A stretch of DNA of 64,000 nt from Clostridiales bacterium (GCA_015056045.1 SVGZ01000008.1:30546-94545), one strand, 5' to 3'. Shown: positions 45,118 through 53,397, counted from the stretch's first letter. Numbers and translations are program-made. Notes: a model not told the origin generated them from the letters alone.

Positions 45118-45580
45118 ATTTTGTGTAATTTTCCCTTGCGAAAAGGTATTCCGTTGTGACGATAAAGTTTTCAAGATCAAAGGCATCAAGACCGGCAAAA
45201 GCCGTCATTTCATCCATCAGCGCACTTGATCCTTCGCAGAAAACAAAGGAAGTTTCAAGCTCGATACCGCAAAGTATATCAATGCCCAAAAATTCTTCAT
45301 CCTGATTTTCGTAAAGCGCTTTCCCTGTTCCTTCGTTTTTGATGCGGAAGAGAATGGCTTTCGGCGTTTTGCCTAAAAGCTTTTGCCTGTGAAAATCATT
45401 TTCCAGAAGGTTATAGAGGATAAGCCCGTTTTCGGGAATTTCCTCGGTCGGGTAATGACTTTTGAGGTAGGAAAGGATCTCTTTACCGCCTTTTTTGTTC
45501 GGCGTCAGCGTATTTTTTGCTTTTTCGTAGAGTTCTTTTCTTTCTGTGAGCTCTTTTTTGGTCAGCGGATGTTTGATCAT
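45116..45580 (-). CDS. Unrecognised cytoplasmic protein, 154 residues
   Basis: The protein is soluble, acidic and has no signal peptide. A Lys/Glu-rich helical N-terminus (residues 1-50) precedes a mixed region with three Cys-containing or aromatic beta segments (ILCGIELETSFVFCEGS). I do not recognise a domain. It starts 12 bases after the CE15-like esterase stop and is probably cotranscribed with it, though its ribosome binding site is weak, which suggests coupling. Confidence 0.6.
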   Translation of the reverse strand: MIKHPLTKKELTERKELYEKAKNTLTPNKKGGKEILSYLKSHYPTEEIPENGLILYNLLENDFHRQKLLGKTPKAILFRIKNEGTGKALYENQDEEFLGIDILCGIELETSFVFCEGSSALMDEMTAFAGLDAFDLENFIVTTEYLFARENYTK

Positions 45581-45592
45581 GAAAAATCACTT

Positions 45593-46618
45593 TTATCTGT
45601 GCATATTGACAAATTTCATGGCCTTTTGCCAGTCGTCGCGGTTGAAGAAATGCGTGCCCTGACGCAGATGATAACCGATATTTCCCTCGAAGAATTCTTC
45701 ACCGATCTCCGCAAAACGATCGGTCGGGATGTTATGCTCGCCAAAGAAAGGCGCTGCGGCAAGTGCGGCCATTTGCTGTGCATGGATGCCTGCCCATGTA
45801 TCGCCGGAAGCACAGCCGAGTGCAAGCTTTGCAGGCGCTGCACAGGCGAGCAGATAGTGCTGATCAAAGGGCATTGCCGCTTCGTTATCCACATATTTCA
45901 GATAGTTTTTGCAGAACCAGAAGGGGAATTTGGTACAGATCTGCGAAATCGTTTCGCCATCTCTCGGGCGAGCAAGCGCCGCACCGGAGTTTCCGGATTC
46001 ATTGGCATAAACAAAGGCAAAGCGTCTGTCTGTTGCAGCGGCAAGAAGGGCAGTTTTCCCAAGGCGAGAATGACCGCAGACGATGGCACAGCTAAGATCG
46101 AGAACGTCTGTTCTTGTTTCGGCATAATCCATGAGCCTGTGCACTGCCCAAGCCCACATGGCGATCTTTCCGGGATCATTGTCTTTTCTTTCTTTGCCGC
46201 CGAAAAGGACACCTGCCAAGCCGTCGTTCATGTCTTCATTATCCATTGTGACGTCGTTGTAGCAGACGGTCAGCACAGCAAATCCATTGTCAAGGATCTC
46301 TTCCGATGGTTCGTAGCGATCGGGTACGCTATCCCTGAAATTGATATGGATAAAAAATGGGTGCTGTTTACCGTCTTTGGGCAGTTTGGCATAGAAAGGA
46401 AAGCTGAAATCCTTGCCGTTGATGCGGCAATCGGCATGGATACAAAGTAGATCTGCCTTGCCGCCGGCGTAATCCTCAAAGAGCATTTCGCTTCGCCAGG
46501 AGATTTCTGATGGTTTTTCCGGGAGATGCCCATATTCTTCTTCGAGAAGGATCGCAAGCATTTCTTCACGGCTTTTCAGTGCAGGAAGATGTAAGTTTTC
46601 AAGCGTTTTATTTGGCAT
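45593..46618 (-). CDS. CE15-like carbohydrate esterase (glucuronoyl esterase family)
   Basis: The ATG at 46618 follows GAGGTG by six bases (an in-frame GTG at 46627 is part of that site), giving 341 residues. The alpha/beta hydrolase has the nucleophile elbow CGHSRLGKTAL (CE15 GCSRxG-type, Ser near 190), the NESGNSG block with the acid and the catalytic His in GTHFFNRDDW near the end. CE15 enzymes split esters between glucuronoxylan and lignin; bacterial relatives act on other sugar esters. No signal peptide is visible. It has an upstream block almost identical to that of the gene at 47.9 kb. Confidence 0.8.
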   Translation of the reverse strand: MPNKTLENLHLPALKSREEMLAILLEEEYGHLPEKPSEISWRSEMLFEDYAGGKADLLCIHADCRINGKDFSFPFYAKLPKDGKQHPFFIHINFRDSVPDRYEPSEEILDNGFAVLTVCYNDVTMDNEDMNDGLAGVLFGGKERKDNDPGKIAMWAWAVHRLMDYAETRTDVLDLSCAIVCGHSRLGKTALLAAATDRRFAFVYANESGNSGAALARPRDGETISQICTKFPFWFCKNYLKYVDNEAAMPFDQHYLLACAAPAKLALGCASGDTWAGIHAQQMAALAAAPFFGEHNIPTDRFAEIGEEFFEGNIGYHLRQGTHFFNRDDWQKAMKFVNMHR

Positions 46619-46630
46619 ATTTTTCACCTC

Positions 46631-46736
46631 GGGATTATTATATCATGCGGAATGTCGGAGGCGAAATAGGGAAATGTTGGTTTTTGTTATGGAGTAAAGA
46701 AAATTGACAAGTGATGAGTGATGCAGCTGTGCTGTG
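46631..46736. repeat. Direct repeat A: duplicated upstream block of the esterase
   Basis: About 106 bases match 47971-48077 at roughly 90 percent by eye, in the same orientation. Read on the minus strand it ends in an extended -10 (TATAAT at about 46641-46636) just before the esterase RBS, so it carries the promoter. The far end contains GACAAGTGATGAGTGATGC, identical in both copies. Confidence 0.85.
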
Positions 46737-46781
46737 ATAGGGGATGCGATATGTACACGGGCAGGATGCTTTTATTATATG

Positions 46782-46822
46782 AAAAACACAGTCACCATAC
46801 TTTGTATGATAACTGTGTTTTT
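46782..46822 (-). terminator. Terminator after the 353-residue protein gene
   Basis: A long stem (AACACAGT...CATAC against GTATG...ACTGTGTT) with a TTTG-type loop, A residues on one side and T residues on the other. It sits 55 bases past the stop of the minus-strand gene. Part of it recurs beside repeat B. Confidence 0.8.
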
Positions 46823-46876
46823 TGCATTGTACTTCTCAATCGATACAAAAGACCCGGTTGCAGGTTGCATGCATAT

Positions 46877-47938
46877 TCAGAGTTGGGTTTGTTTCATATC
46901 AAATGAGATTTGATAGCGGGAATTTCTGTATTGGTCAAAAATGCTGACGCTTGTATGGTGTGCCTGTAAGATTGGAGAACGATAGCGCAGCTCTTTTAAA
47001 ACATAGGAGGTATCTGAAACAAGATAATAGTCTTTGCCGCTTGTTTGCAGGAGTGAGAAGATCCAGAAGTGATCGATTAACTCTTGCAGCGATTGCCGCA
47101 CTGTTTCAGAAGCATGTTCATCGTATTCCATAACAGCAAGGGAGATGCCGTATTTTTTACATTCTTTTCGGAATGTCTCGGCATTCTCCTCCGAAAGCAA
47201 TTCGTTCAAGAGGTTTTCCTGATAACTGAAATCTTCCGCTAAGCGAATGTGGTAAGTGCCTTTCGATATTTCCGCGATATATCGGGAAATTGCCTCTGTC
47301 AAAACAGGCGTAAGCAGCTCGTTCTTTTTGCAGCGCAAAGTTAATGTTTTGTGGCCATTGTGTTCTTCCAACTGTGCATCTGCATAGCGGGCATAGAACC
47401 ATTCCTTGATTTTGTCATGCATTTCCTGTGCATTTTTGGCGGCATAGTCAAACCGCAGAAAGAAGCCGCCAAATGAGAATAAATGGTCATGGAAGCTCCG
47501 CGGTGCAGGCTTGGTTTCCTGACGGAATACGCAAACACCGTCAAGTGTCATTTCCTCAAAATGGCCGTTCAGACTTTGCACCCGATTCGTAAGAGGCTTG
47601 AACCGCAGACAACCCGGACAAACCCGATTGATCACTTCGCGCAAATGTGCATTGTATTCGGTTTGGTCCATTACTTCAACGTGAACAGGGTATACATTCC
47701 CGCAGTTTTCAATCGTGACCATACTGGGCTCGTCGTGATAGCCGGAAAGAAAATACGGAGCCATACTGCGGCCTTTTATCACAGAGAAATTGCGTGCTTC
47801 GTGGTCTTCCCGAAGTTCGATCATGTTATATTTTGCGGGTAATGTTTGCTCATGAAGATTCCGGATAAACGTTTCGTAATCATCAAATTCTGTGGGTAGA
47901 AGATAATATGTTCCCTCATAATAGATTGCGTTATACAT
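46877..47938 (-). CDS. Unrecognised 353-residue protein between direct repeats
   Basis: The ATG has a GGAAGGGC site seven bases upstream. The protein is soluble, with no signal peptide or membrane helix. It opens with an aromatic-rich beta segment (NAIYYEGTYYLLP), has a central Cys pair CPGCLRF near residue 110 and several His, and a helical C-terminal half with VMEYDEHASETVRQSLQELI. I see no known motif. Codon use and G+C look a little more AT-rich than the neighbours. The gene is bracketed by direct repeats A and B and has its own promoter and terminator, which is compatible with a mobile or duplicated cassette. Confidence 0.65.
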   Translation of the reverse strand: MYNAIYYEGTYYLLPTEFDDYETFIRNLHEQTLPAKYNMIELREDHEARNFSVIKGRSMAPYFLSGYHDEPSMVTIENCGNVYPVHVEVMDQTEYNAHLREVINRVCPGCLRFKPLTNRVQSLNGHFEEMTLDGVCVFRQETKPAPRSFHDHLFSFGGFFLRFDYAAKNAQEMHDKIKEWFYARYADAQLEEHNGHKTLTLRCKKNELLTPVLTEAISRYIAEISKGTYHIRLAEDFSYQENLLNELLSEENAETFRKECKKYGISLAVMEYDEHASETVRQSLQELIDHFWIFSLLQTSGKDYYLVSDTSYVLKELRYRSPILQAHHTSVSIFDQYRNSRYQISFDMKQTQL

Positions 47939-47970
47939 AATGCCCTTCCATTCAGTTAATTGTGTATTCC

Positions 47971-48077
47971 GGGATTATTATAACATGCGGAATGTCGGAG
48001 GTGAAATAGGGAAATATTTGTTTTTTATTATGGAGTAAGGAAAATTGACAAGTGATGAGTGATGCAGCTGTGCTGTG
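47971..48077. repeat. Direct repeat B: duplicated upstream block of the 353-residue gene
   Basis: Matches repeat A over its full length with a few substitutions and one or two one-base gaps; similarity resumes at 48090-48110 after a gap of about 50 bases relative to A. On the minus strand it ends in an extended TGTTATAAT -10 about 40 bases before the start codon. Confidence 0.85.
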
Positions 48078-48152
48078 GGGTGATACGATGCATACTTTGT
48101 ATGGTAACTGTATTTCTGTGCTTTCAGCACGAAAATGCAAACCGCTAATTTC

Positions 48153-48330
48153 AGTGAAATATTCGGCTTACGCCGAATGCGAAATAATTCTCCTTGCGAA
48201 TTGTGAAATTTTCTGCTTACGCAGAAAGTGAAATGAAATAAATCCACTCACGCCCGCAGGCATTTCACATTGCGAAGCAATATTTCACTGCCGAAGGCAA
48301 TTTCACAAATCCCACAGGGATTTATTTCGT
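48153..48330. repeat. Iterated hairpin repeat with GTGAAAT / ATTTCAC spacers
   Basis: The left half has GTGAAAT-like heptamers at 48154, 48180 (GCGAAAT), 48203 and 48228, each followed by a different short hairpin (ATTCGGC-TTAC-GCCGAAT; AATTC...GAATT; TTCTGC-TTAC-GCAGAA). The right half has ATTTCAC at 48262, 48282 and 48300 and ATTTCGT at 48324, separated by TTGC-GAA-GCAA, TGCC-GAA-GGCA and AAATCCC-A-CAGGGATTT. The two halves thus form one large inverted repeat whose units are themselves palindromes. It fills most of the 430-base gap between the 353-residue gene and the tRNA genes. Confidence 0.85.
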
Positions 48331-48332
48331 TG

Positions 48333-48366
48333 AAAAAAGGACTTCACTTTCGTGAAATCCTTTTTT
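48333..48366 (-). terminator. Terminator of the tRNA-Ser pair
   Basis: A 15-base stem with one mismatch around a TTTC loop, ending in a T run on the minus strand directly downstream of the tRNA genes. Confidence 0.8.
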
Positions 48367-48368
48367 CT

Positions 48369-48462
48369 TGGCGGAGAAGGCGGGATTTGAACCCGCGCTA
48401 CGATTCACTCGTACTACTCCCTTAGCAGGGGAGCCCCTTCAGCCGTACTTGGGTACTTCTCC
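48369..48462 (-). tRNA. tRNA-Ser (anticodon GCT)
   Basis: On the minus strand the gene starts GGAGAAG, folds into a cloverleaf with the long variable arm of class II tRNAs, has anticodon loop CTGCTAA (GCT, reading AGC/AGT), a TTCAAAT T-loop and an encoded CCA end. Confidence 0.95.
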
Positions 48463-48482
48463 ATAAAAACTATAAAATTATT

Positions 48483-48571
48483 TGGCGGAGAGAGAGGGAT
48501 TCGAACCCCCGGTGCCTCTCAGCATCACTGGTTTTCAAGACCAGCTCCATAAACCACTCGGACATCTCTCC
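48483..48571 (-). tRNA. tRNA-Ser (anticodon TGA)
   Basis: Minus strand, acceptor GGAGAGA, long variable arm, anticodon loop CTTGAAA (TGA, reading TCA and other TCN), TTCGAAT T-loop and encoded CCA. It lies 20 bases upstream of the other serine tRNA. Confidence 0.95.
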
Positions 48572-48640
48572 ATAGCGAAGCCGTCTCAAACAGCATTTAT
48601 AGTATAGCAAAGGGCAGGCATGATGTCAAGAGAAAAATAA

Positions 48641-48669
48641 AAAAGAACGACACGCATCGGTGCCGTTCT
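48641..48669 (-). terminator. Terminator of the large lipoprotein gene
   Basis: Minus strand GAACGGCAC-CGATGC-GTGTCGTTC (one wobble) followed by six T residues, 11 bases after the stop. Confidence 0.88.
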
Positions 48670-48679
48670 CATGCATTAT

Positions 48680-50476
48680 TTATTCGATCGTGAAAAGATA
48701 GCTGTTCGGGATCATACCGAATTCATCGGCAGAAAACAGGATCGCATAGAAATCCATGCCGCTGCCGGAATAGAAGAGCATCGGCGAAGCAAGATCACAG
48801 CAATGCACGATCTCTTTGCTGTGGAGGAGATACATCGCATAAGGATATTCCGTTTCTTCCTGCGCATTGATGATGAAATAGCTTTCGGATGCGGAAAGGT
48901 AACCAAAGGTTTCGGGTTCAACGCTTTCCATCACGAGCGTGCTTTCGTCGTTTTCAAAGTCGAAATAATAGACATTGTAGAGCGACTGGTCATCTCTGCC
49001 GGCATTGGAAAGGACAAGTGCAGATTTGCCGTCTTTTGCAGCCGCGAAATGATTTGCAGGGCAAACGGCTTTGCGTTCGGGTTCTTCCGCAGTGGTATCG
49101 ATGCGTGTAAGCTCTGCGGTTTCGCCGTTGATGAAATAAATATAGCCGTCTGCATAGGCAATTTCGCTGATGTCACCGGGCTGTTCCTCGATCGCTTTGA
49201 CGGAAATGACGTTATCTTCGCCAAAACTGCAGGAAATGAGCTGCATTGCGCTGTGGATGCCTGTCATGGCAAAAAGCGTATTTTCGCTGTCGTGCCATGC
49301 AAAACCTGCGGTCAGATCACCGAAGCCTTCTTCGCCCATGTTGAGGAGCTGTTTTTGCTCGGTATCGTAAACATAGAGGATAATATCATCCATCGAGGAA
49401 TCGAGTATCGCAAGGTAACGGCCGTCATGCGAATAAGCGGCGTCGGTTATGCCGTAAAAATCCGTGCCGAAATCGAGCTTGACCGGTGCTTCATCGGTTC
49501 TGCGGATCCAGATCTCGTCTTTGGTGACCTGTTCCACATCGGCATTTTTATCGGGAACGACCGTTCGGATGTAAAGCGTATCGCCCGAAGGAGAACGCAG
49601 GAGATAATGGGCATTTTCCATATCGGCAGCATAGATCAGCTCTTTGCCGTCTTTTATGCCGATGACCTGACGCATTGGCTGGGAAGTTTGCGCAACATTG
49701 GGAAGTTCAAAGGCAGAAAGCTTCTGGATCTGCGTCAAGCTGCTATTGCCAAGGTCATTTAACTGTGCGTCGATGACGACCTTGCGGTTGCTGATGTCGG
49801 TTTCATCGCTGTAACCGCCGGAGATCAGCAGGATGCTTTCGTTATCGCTGCAAAGCGTCGGTTCAAAATCCGATAATGCCTCGAGGTTGCCATCCTGAAA
49901 ATCGTCATAGGCATCGAGCGTGAGGTAATACATCGGCTCGGTTTCGTCTTCCTCTTTTTCGCAGAGGAGAATGATGAGGTTGTTTTTCTCTTCGGCAACG
50001 GAAAAGCTGACGTTTTCTGCAAGCTGCAGGTAAACATTATAGCTGCCGTCAAAAGAGGAGTGATAGCCGAAAGTGCCCATGATCAGGCTGCTTTCGGAAA
50101 GAATGTTCGTTTCCGCATATTCATAAAACTCGATGCCGCTGAAGCTGAGTTTCATGCGCTTGGGATGATCCGTTAAACTGATCTGATAAGCCGGAACGGA
50201 ATCGATCTCTTTTTCGGTAATGCCGGCGAGTGTACTGCCGCTGGTAAAGCCGAAGCGCAGTTCAAGCCCGTCTTTTGTGATATTTCCTGCGGCATATTTG
50301 ATGTTGATGCTGCCCGAAAGATCTTGATTGCCGCCGCTGACGACTTCGCCCGAAACAAAATCGGGCTCTTCGTTTAATACAGGCGCCTGTGTTTTTGTGT
50401 AATCTGCCTCGGGAACGCTGCAGGCGATGGCAAAGACCATGAGCAAGGCAAGCAGCAGACTGATAGTTTTTTTCAT
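48680..50476 (-). CDS. Large lipoprotein with beta-propeller-like repeats
   Basis: The 598-residue protein starts with a lipoprotein signal (MKKTISLLLALLMVFAIAC, Cys19). The mature part is beta-rich and acidic. From about residue 240 it contains repeated blocks such as YSHDGRYLAILDSSMDDIILYVYDTEQ and FAWHDSENTLFAMTG that look like WD40/TolB-type propeller blades. No catalytic motif is seen. Such lipoproteins may bind surface partners or sense the envelope; the function is unknown. It lies 15 bases after galU and may share its transcript. Confidence 0.75.
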   Translation of the reverse strand: MKKTISLLLALLMVFAIACSVPEADYTKTQAPVLNEEPDFVSGEVVSGGNQDLSGSINIKYAAGNITKDGLELRFGFTSGSTLAGITEKEIDSVPAYQISLTDHPKRMKLSFSGIEFYEYAETNILSESSLIMGTFGYHSSFDGSYNVYLQLAENVSFSVAEEKNNLIILLCEKEEDETEPMYYLTLDAYDDFQDGNLEALSDFEPTLCSDNESILLISGGYSDETDISNRKVVIDAQLNDLGNSSLTQIQKLSAFELPNVAQTSQPMRQVIGIKDGKELIYAADMENAHYLLRSPSGDTLYIRTVVPDKNADVEQVTKDEIWIRRTDEAPVKLDFGTDFYGITDAAYSHDGRYLAILDSSMDDIILYVYDTEQKQLLNMGEEGFGDLTAGFAWHDSENTLFAMTGIHSAMQLISCSFGEDNVISVKAIEEQPGDISEIAYADGYIYFINGETAELTRIDTTAEEPERKAVCPANHFAAAKDGKSALVLSNAGRDDQSLYNVYYFDFENDESTLVMESVEPETFGYLSASESYFIINAQEETEYPYAMYLLHSKEIVHCCDLASPMLFYSGSGMDFYAILFSADEFGMIPNSYLFTIE

Positions 50477-50491
50477 ATTCTGTTCTTTCTG

Positions 50492-51376
50492 TTAAAGTGT
50501 TTTTGCGATCTCTTTAATATAAGCCGCAAATTTTTCGCGCAGATCGGGCCTCGAAAGTGCCGTTTCGACCGTTGCTTCGAGGTAGCCCTGTTTATCGCCG
50601 ACGTCGTAGCGTCTGCCTTCAAATTCGTAGGCATAGATGGCTTCTTTCTGCATGAGCTTTTTCAAGGCATCGGTCAGCTGCAGTTCACCGCCTTTACCGT
50701 AGCCGGTTTCTTCGAGTGCGGTAAAAATCGCAGGCGTTACGACATATCGCCCAAGGATCGCCATATCCGAAGGTGCTTCATTGACAGGCGGTTTTTCGAC
50801 CATATCGGCAAGCTTATGGAGTCTTTCGCCCGATTTTTCCGCAACGGAGACGATACCGTATTTATTGACATTTTCATGCGGAACGTTCTGTACGCCGACG
50901 ATGGAGCTGCCCGTTTTTTCGTAAGCATCCATGAGCTGGCGAATAGCAGGCGAGACATTTTCACGCTGCTGCATGACGATATCATCGCCGAGCATGATGC
51001 CGAAAGGTTCATTGCCGACGAAATCCTTTGCGCAAAGAATGGCATGGCCCAAACCTTTTGTCTCTTTCTGGCGGATATAGAAGATCTTTGTCATATTGGC
51101 GATACCGCGGACCATTTCTGCGGTTTTTTCGTTGCCGCTTTTAATGAGCCTGTCCTCGAGTTCGGGCGAAATATCGAAGTGATTTTCGATCGACTGTTTA
51201 TCTCTGCCTGTGATGATGAGGATGCTTTCCGCACCTGCGGCGACGGCTTCTTCGATGATATACTGCAAGGTAGGTTTATCGACGATGGGGAGCATTTCTT
51301 TGGGAACAGCCTTTGTTGCCGGAAGGAACCTTGTGCCGAGACCTGCTGCCGGAATGACGATTTTTTTGACTTTCAT
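50492..51376 (-). CDS. galU: UTP-glucose-1-phosphate uridylyltransferase
   Basis: The ATG at 51376 (MKVKKIVIPAAGLGTRFLP) follows AAAGGTT; a TTG nine bases upstream is less likely. The 294-residue protein has the nucleotidyltransferase motif PAAGLGTRFLPATKAVPKEMLPIVDKP, the metal site MLGDDIV and the catalytic EKP in VEKPP. It makes UDP-glucose from UTP and glucose 1-phosphate, the precursor for glycolipids, teichoic acid and capsule sugars, which fits the CapE-like dehydratase in the same window. Confidence 0.96.
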   Translation of the reverse strand: MKVKKIVIPAAGLGTRFLPATKAVPKEMLPIVDKPTLQYIIEEAVAAGAESILIITGRDKQSIENHFDISPELEDRLIKSGNEKTAEMVRGIANMTKIFYIRQKETKGLGHAILCAKDFVGNEPFGIMLGDDIVMQQRENVSPAIRQLMDAYEKTGSSIVGVQNVPHENVNKYGIVSVAEKSGERLHKLADMVEKPPVNEAPSDMAILGRYVVTPAIFTALEETGYGKGGELQLTDALKKLMQKEAIYAYEFEGRRYDVGDKQGYLEATVETALSRPDLREKFAAYIKEIAKTL

Positions 51377-51500
51377 GATGTTCAACCTTTTTTGTAGTAT
51401 TTTCCGCCAATTTGACGGAACTTTTCCTTATTATACACCAATAAAAAGAATTTGGCGAGTTAAAAGAAGGGGAATGCTGCCCGTTTTGTGCTGTTATGGG

Positions 51501-51670
51501 TAGTTTTAACAGAAATAACAAAGATTATTTACAAGAAATATGGAACAGATCTGCATTTGTTTTGCCGTACAGCAGATAGTTTTAACGAAAATAACAAAGA
51601 TTATTTACAAGAAATATGGAACAGATCTGCATTTGTTTTCCTGTACAGCAGATAATTTTAACGAAAATAC
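51501..51670. repeat. Tandem 76-base direct repeat
   Basis: Two near-identical units start at 51501 and 51577, with a third partial copy from 51653 to about 51670. Each unit begins TAGTTTTAAC, contains the palindrome CAGATCTG and ends in GTACAGCAGA. It lies between galU and the acyl-CoA synthetase, which are both on the minus strand, after the synthetase terminator. The unit has no visible ORF or tRNA-like fold. It makes up most of this 272-base gap. Confidence 0.85.
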
Positions 51671-53382
51671 TTAAAATATTTATGAGTAAAAGAAAAATGA
51701 GCCAGATAAACAGGCTCATCTTTTTTGTTATTTGTTTTCTGCGTCTTTCTTACGGATCTCAACACGGCGGATCTTTCCGCTGATGGTCTCGGGAGCTCTT
51801 TGACAAACTCGACAACACGCGGATATTTATAGGGTGCGGTTGCGTTTTTGACGTAATTCTGCAGCTCTTTGACAAGCGCATCGGAAGGTTCATAGCCCGG
51901 TGCCAAAACGATGGTCGCCTTGATGACCTGACCTCTGTCCGGATGCGGAACACCGGTGATCGCCGTTTCGAGGACAGCCGGATGTTCCATCAGTGCGCTT
52001 TCAACTTCGAAAGGACCGACTCTGTAGCCGCTCGTTTTGATGACGTCATCCGCACGGCCGACATACCAGAAGACACCGCGTTCATCGCGCCATGCGAGGT
52101 CGCCCGTATGGTAGAAACCATCGTGCCAGACGGCTTTTGTTGCCTCGGGGTTGCGATAGTAGGAAAGGAAAAGACCGGGATAGATCTTGTTTTCATCGGC
52201 TTTGATGCAGACTTCGCCGGATTCGCCTGTGCGGCAAACGGTTCCGTCGTCGTTGTAGACGTTGATGTCATACAGCGGGGAAGGCATTCCAAGAGAACCG
52301 GGGATACCATCATCCCAGATGAAGTTGCCGAGGGAAAGAACGGTTTCCGTCTGACCGAAAGCTTCGCGGATGCGGAGACCTGTTGCCTTATAGAACTGTT
52401 CGGAAACTTCGGGGTTTAAGGCTTCGCCTGCTGCCATTGCATATTTGAGCTTGCTGAAATCATATTTGGAAAGGTCTTCCTTGATGAAATAGCGATAGAT
52501 CGTCGGCGGTGCACAGAAGCTCGTGATGCCGTATTTTTCCATCATGGCAAGGAGGTTCTGCGGGACGAAGTTATCGAAGTCATAGACGAAAACTGCAGAT
52601 TCCGCGAGCCACTGACCATAGAGCTTGCCCCATGCGCATTTGCCCCAGCCGCTGTCGGAAACAGTCAGGTGCAGACCGCCATGTTCGTTGTTGTGCCAGA
52701 AGGAAGCGGTGATGATATGCGCCAAAGCATAGTGGAAGTTGTGCGCAGCCATCTTGGGCATACCCGTCGTGCCGGAAGAGAAGTAGATGAGCATGATATC
52801 GCTCGGGCAGACGGTAACTTTTTCATAAACGCCATCGGATTCTTCGAGCATAGCATCGAAATCGAGCCAGCCTTCGCGCTTTCCGCCAACGATGAACTTT
52901 GTTTTGAGTTCGGGTGCTTTTGCCTGTGCCTTATCGGTTTCGTCCGCAACTCTTTCCTGTGCGGTGACGACAACGGCAGAGATGCCGGCAGCGTTGATGC
53001 GGTAGGTGATATCCTTTTCGACGAGAAGGTGCGTTGCGGGGATAACAACTGCGCCGATCTTATGCAGTGCGACGATGGCGATCCAGAACTGGTAATGACG
53101 CTTTAAGATCAGCATGACGCGGTCGCCTTTTTTGATGCCCTGTTTCTGGAACATTGCGGCAGCCTTATCGGAAAGCCTTGCGATATCCGCAAAGGTAAAG
53201 CGGCGCTCATCGCCTTCGAGGTTCGTCCAGAGGAGCGCCAGAAGATCCGGCTGTTCTTCCCCAAGTTTATCGACAACGTCGTAACCGAAATTGAAATCGT
53301 CCGGTGCGTTTAATGTAAAGTTTTTAGAGAAATCTTCGTAGGAAGTGTACTTTCTCCCTACATATTTTTCAAATAAAGCCAT
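51658..53382 (-). CDS. Acyl-CoA synthetase (ACSM/benzoate-CoA ligase-like) with 3' frameshift
   Basis: The 574-residue frame covers an AMP-forming CoA ligase: phosphate loop YFSSGTTGMPK (about 200-211), AFGQTE (about 337-342), HTGD, YVGRADDVIKTSGYRVGPFEVE hinge. After VKELP the frame reads RPSAERSAVLRSV, whereas the next frame reads TISGKIRRVEIRKKD, the conserved A10 motif with the catalytic Lys, and stops at 51728 just before a terminator. One base is missing near 51789-51792. The gene is thus frameshifted, or the assembly has an error. Intact enzymes activate medium-chain, branched or aromatic acids. It follows an XRE-cupin regulator by 15 bases, downstream of a T-box. Confidence 0.85.
   Translation of the reverse strand: MALFEKYVGRKYTSYEDFSKNFTLNAPDDFNFGYDVVDKLGEEQPDLLALLWTNLEGDERRFTFADIARLSDKAAAMFQKQGIKKGDRVMLILKRHYQFWIAIVALHKIGAVVIPATHLLVEKDITYRINAAGISAVVVTAQERVADETDKAQAKAPELKTKFIVGGKREGWLDFDAMLEESDGVYEKVTVCPSDIMLIYFSSGTTGMPKMAAHNFHYALAHIITASFWHNNEHGGLHLTVSDSGWGKCAWGKLYGQWLAESAVFVYDFDNFVPQNLLAMMEKYGITSFCAPPTIYRYFIKEDLSKYDFSKLKYAMAAGEALNPEVSEQFYKATGLRIREAFGQTETVLSLGNFIWDDGIPGSLGMPSPLYDINVYNDDGTVCRTGESGEVCIKADENKIYPGLFLSYYRNPEATKAVWHDGFYHTGDLAWRDERGVFWYVGRADDVIKTSGYRVGPFEVESALMEHPAVLETAITGVPHPDRGQVIKATIVLAPGYEPSDALVKELQNYVKNATAPYKYPRVVEFVKELPRPSAERSAVLRSVRKTQKTNNKKDEPVYLAHFSFTHKYFKYFR
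51697..51722 (-). terminator. Terminator of the acyl-CoA synthetase operon
   Basis: Minus strand GATGAGCC-TGTTTATCT-GGCTCAT followed by a T run. It lies 6 bases after the stop codon of the unshifted frame (51728) and inside the frameshifted extension, which supports the shorter original end. Confidence 0.85.
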
Positions 53383-53397
53383 GGTGTTTTCGTTTCC

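Noticed and set aside
48153..48330. CRISPR-like repeated heptamers with variable intervals
   Set aside because: Intervals are themselves perfect palindromes, the heptamers switch orientation at the centre, no 23-45 base direct repeats exist and there are no cas genes.
48671..49762. 363-codon plus-strand frame over the large lipoprotein
   Set aside because: Shadow of the lipoprotein gene, which has a clear signal peptide and terminator on the minus strand.
51501..51670. Tandem repeat as a short CRISPR array or attachment site
   Set aside because: The units run head to tail without spacers, and no integrase or tRNA end is nearby.
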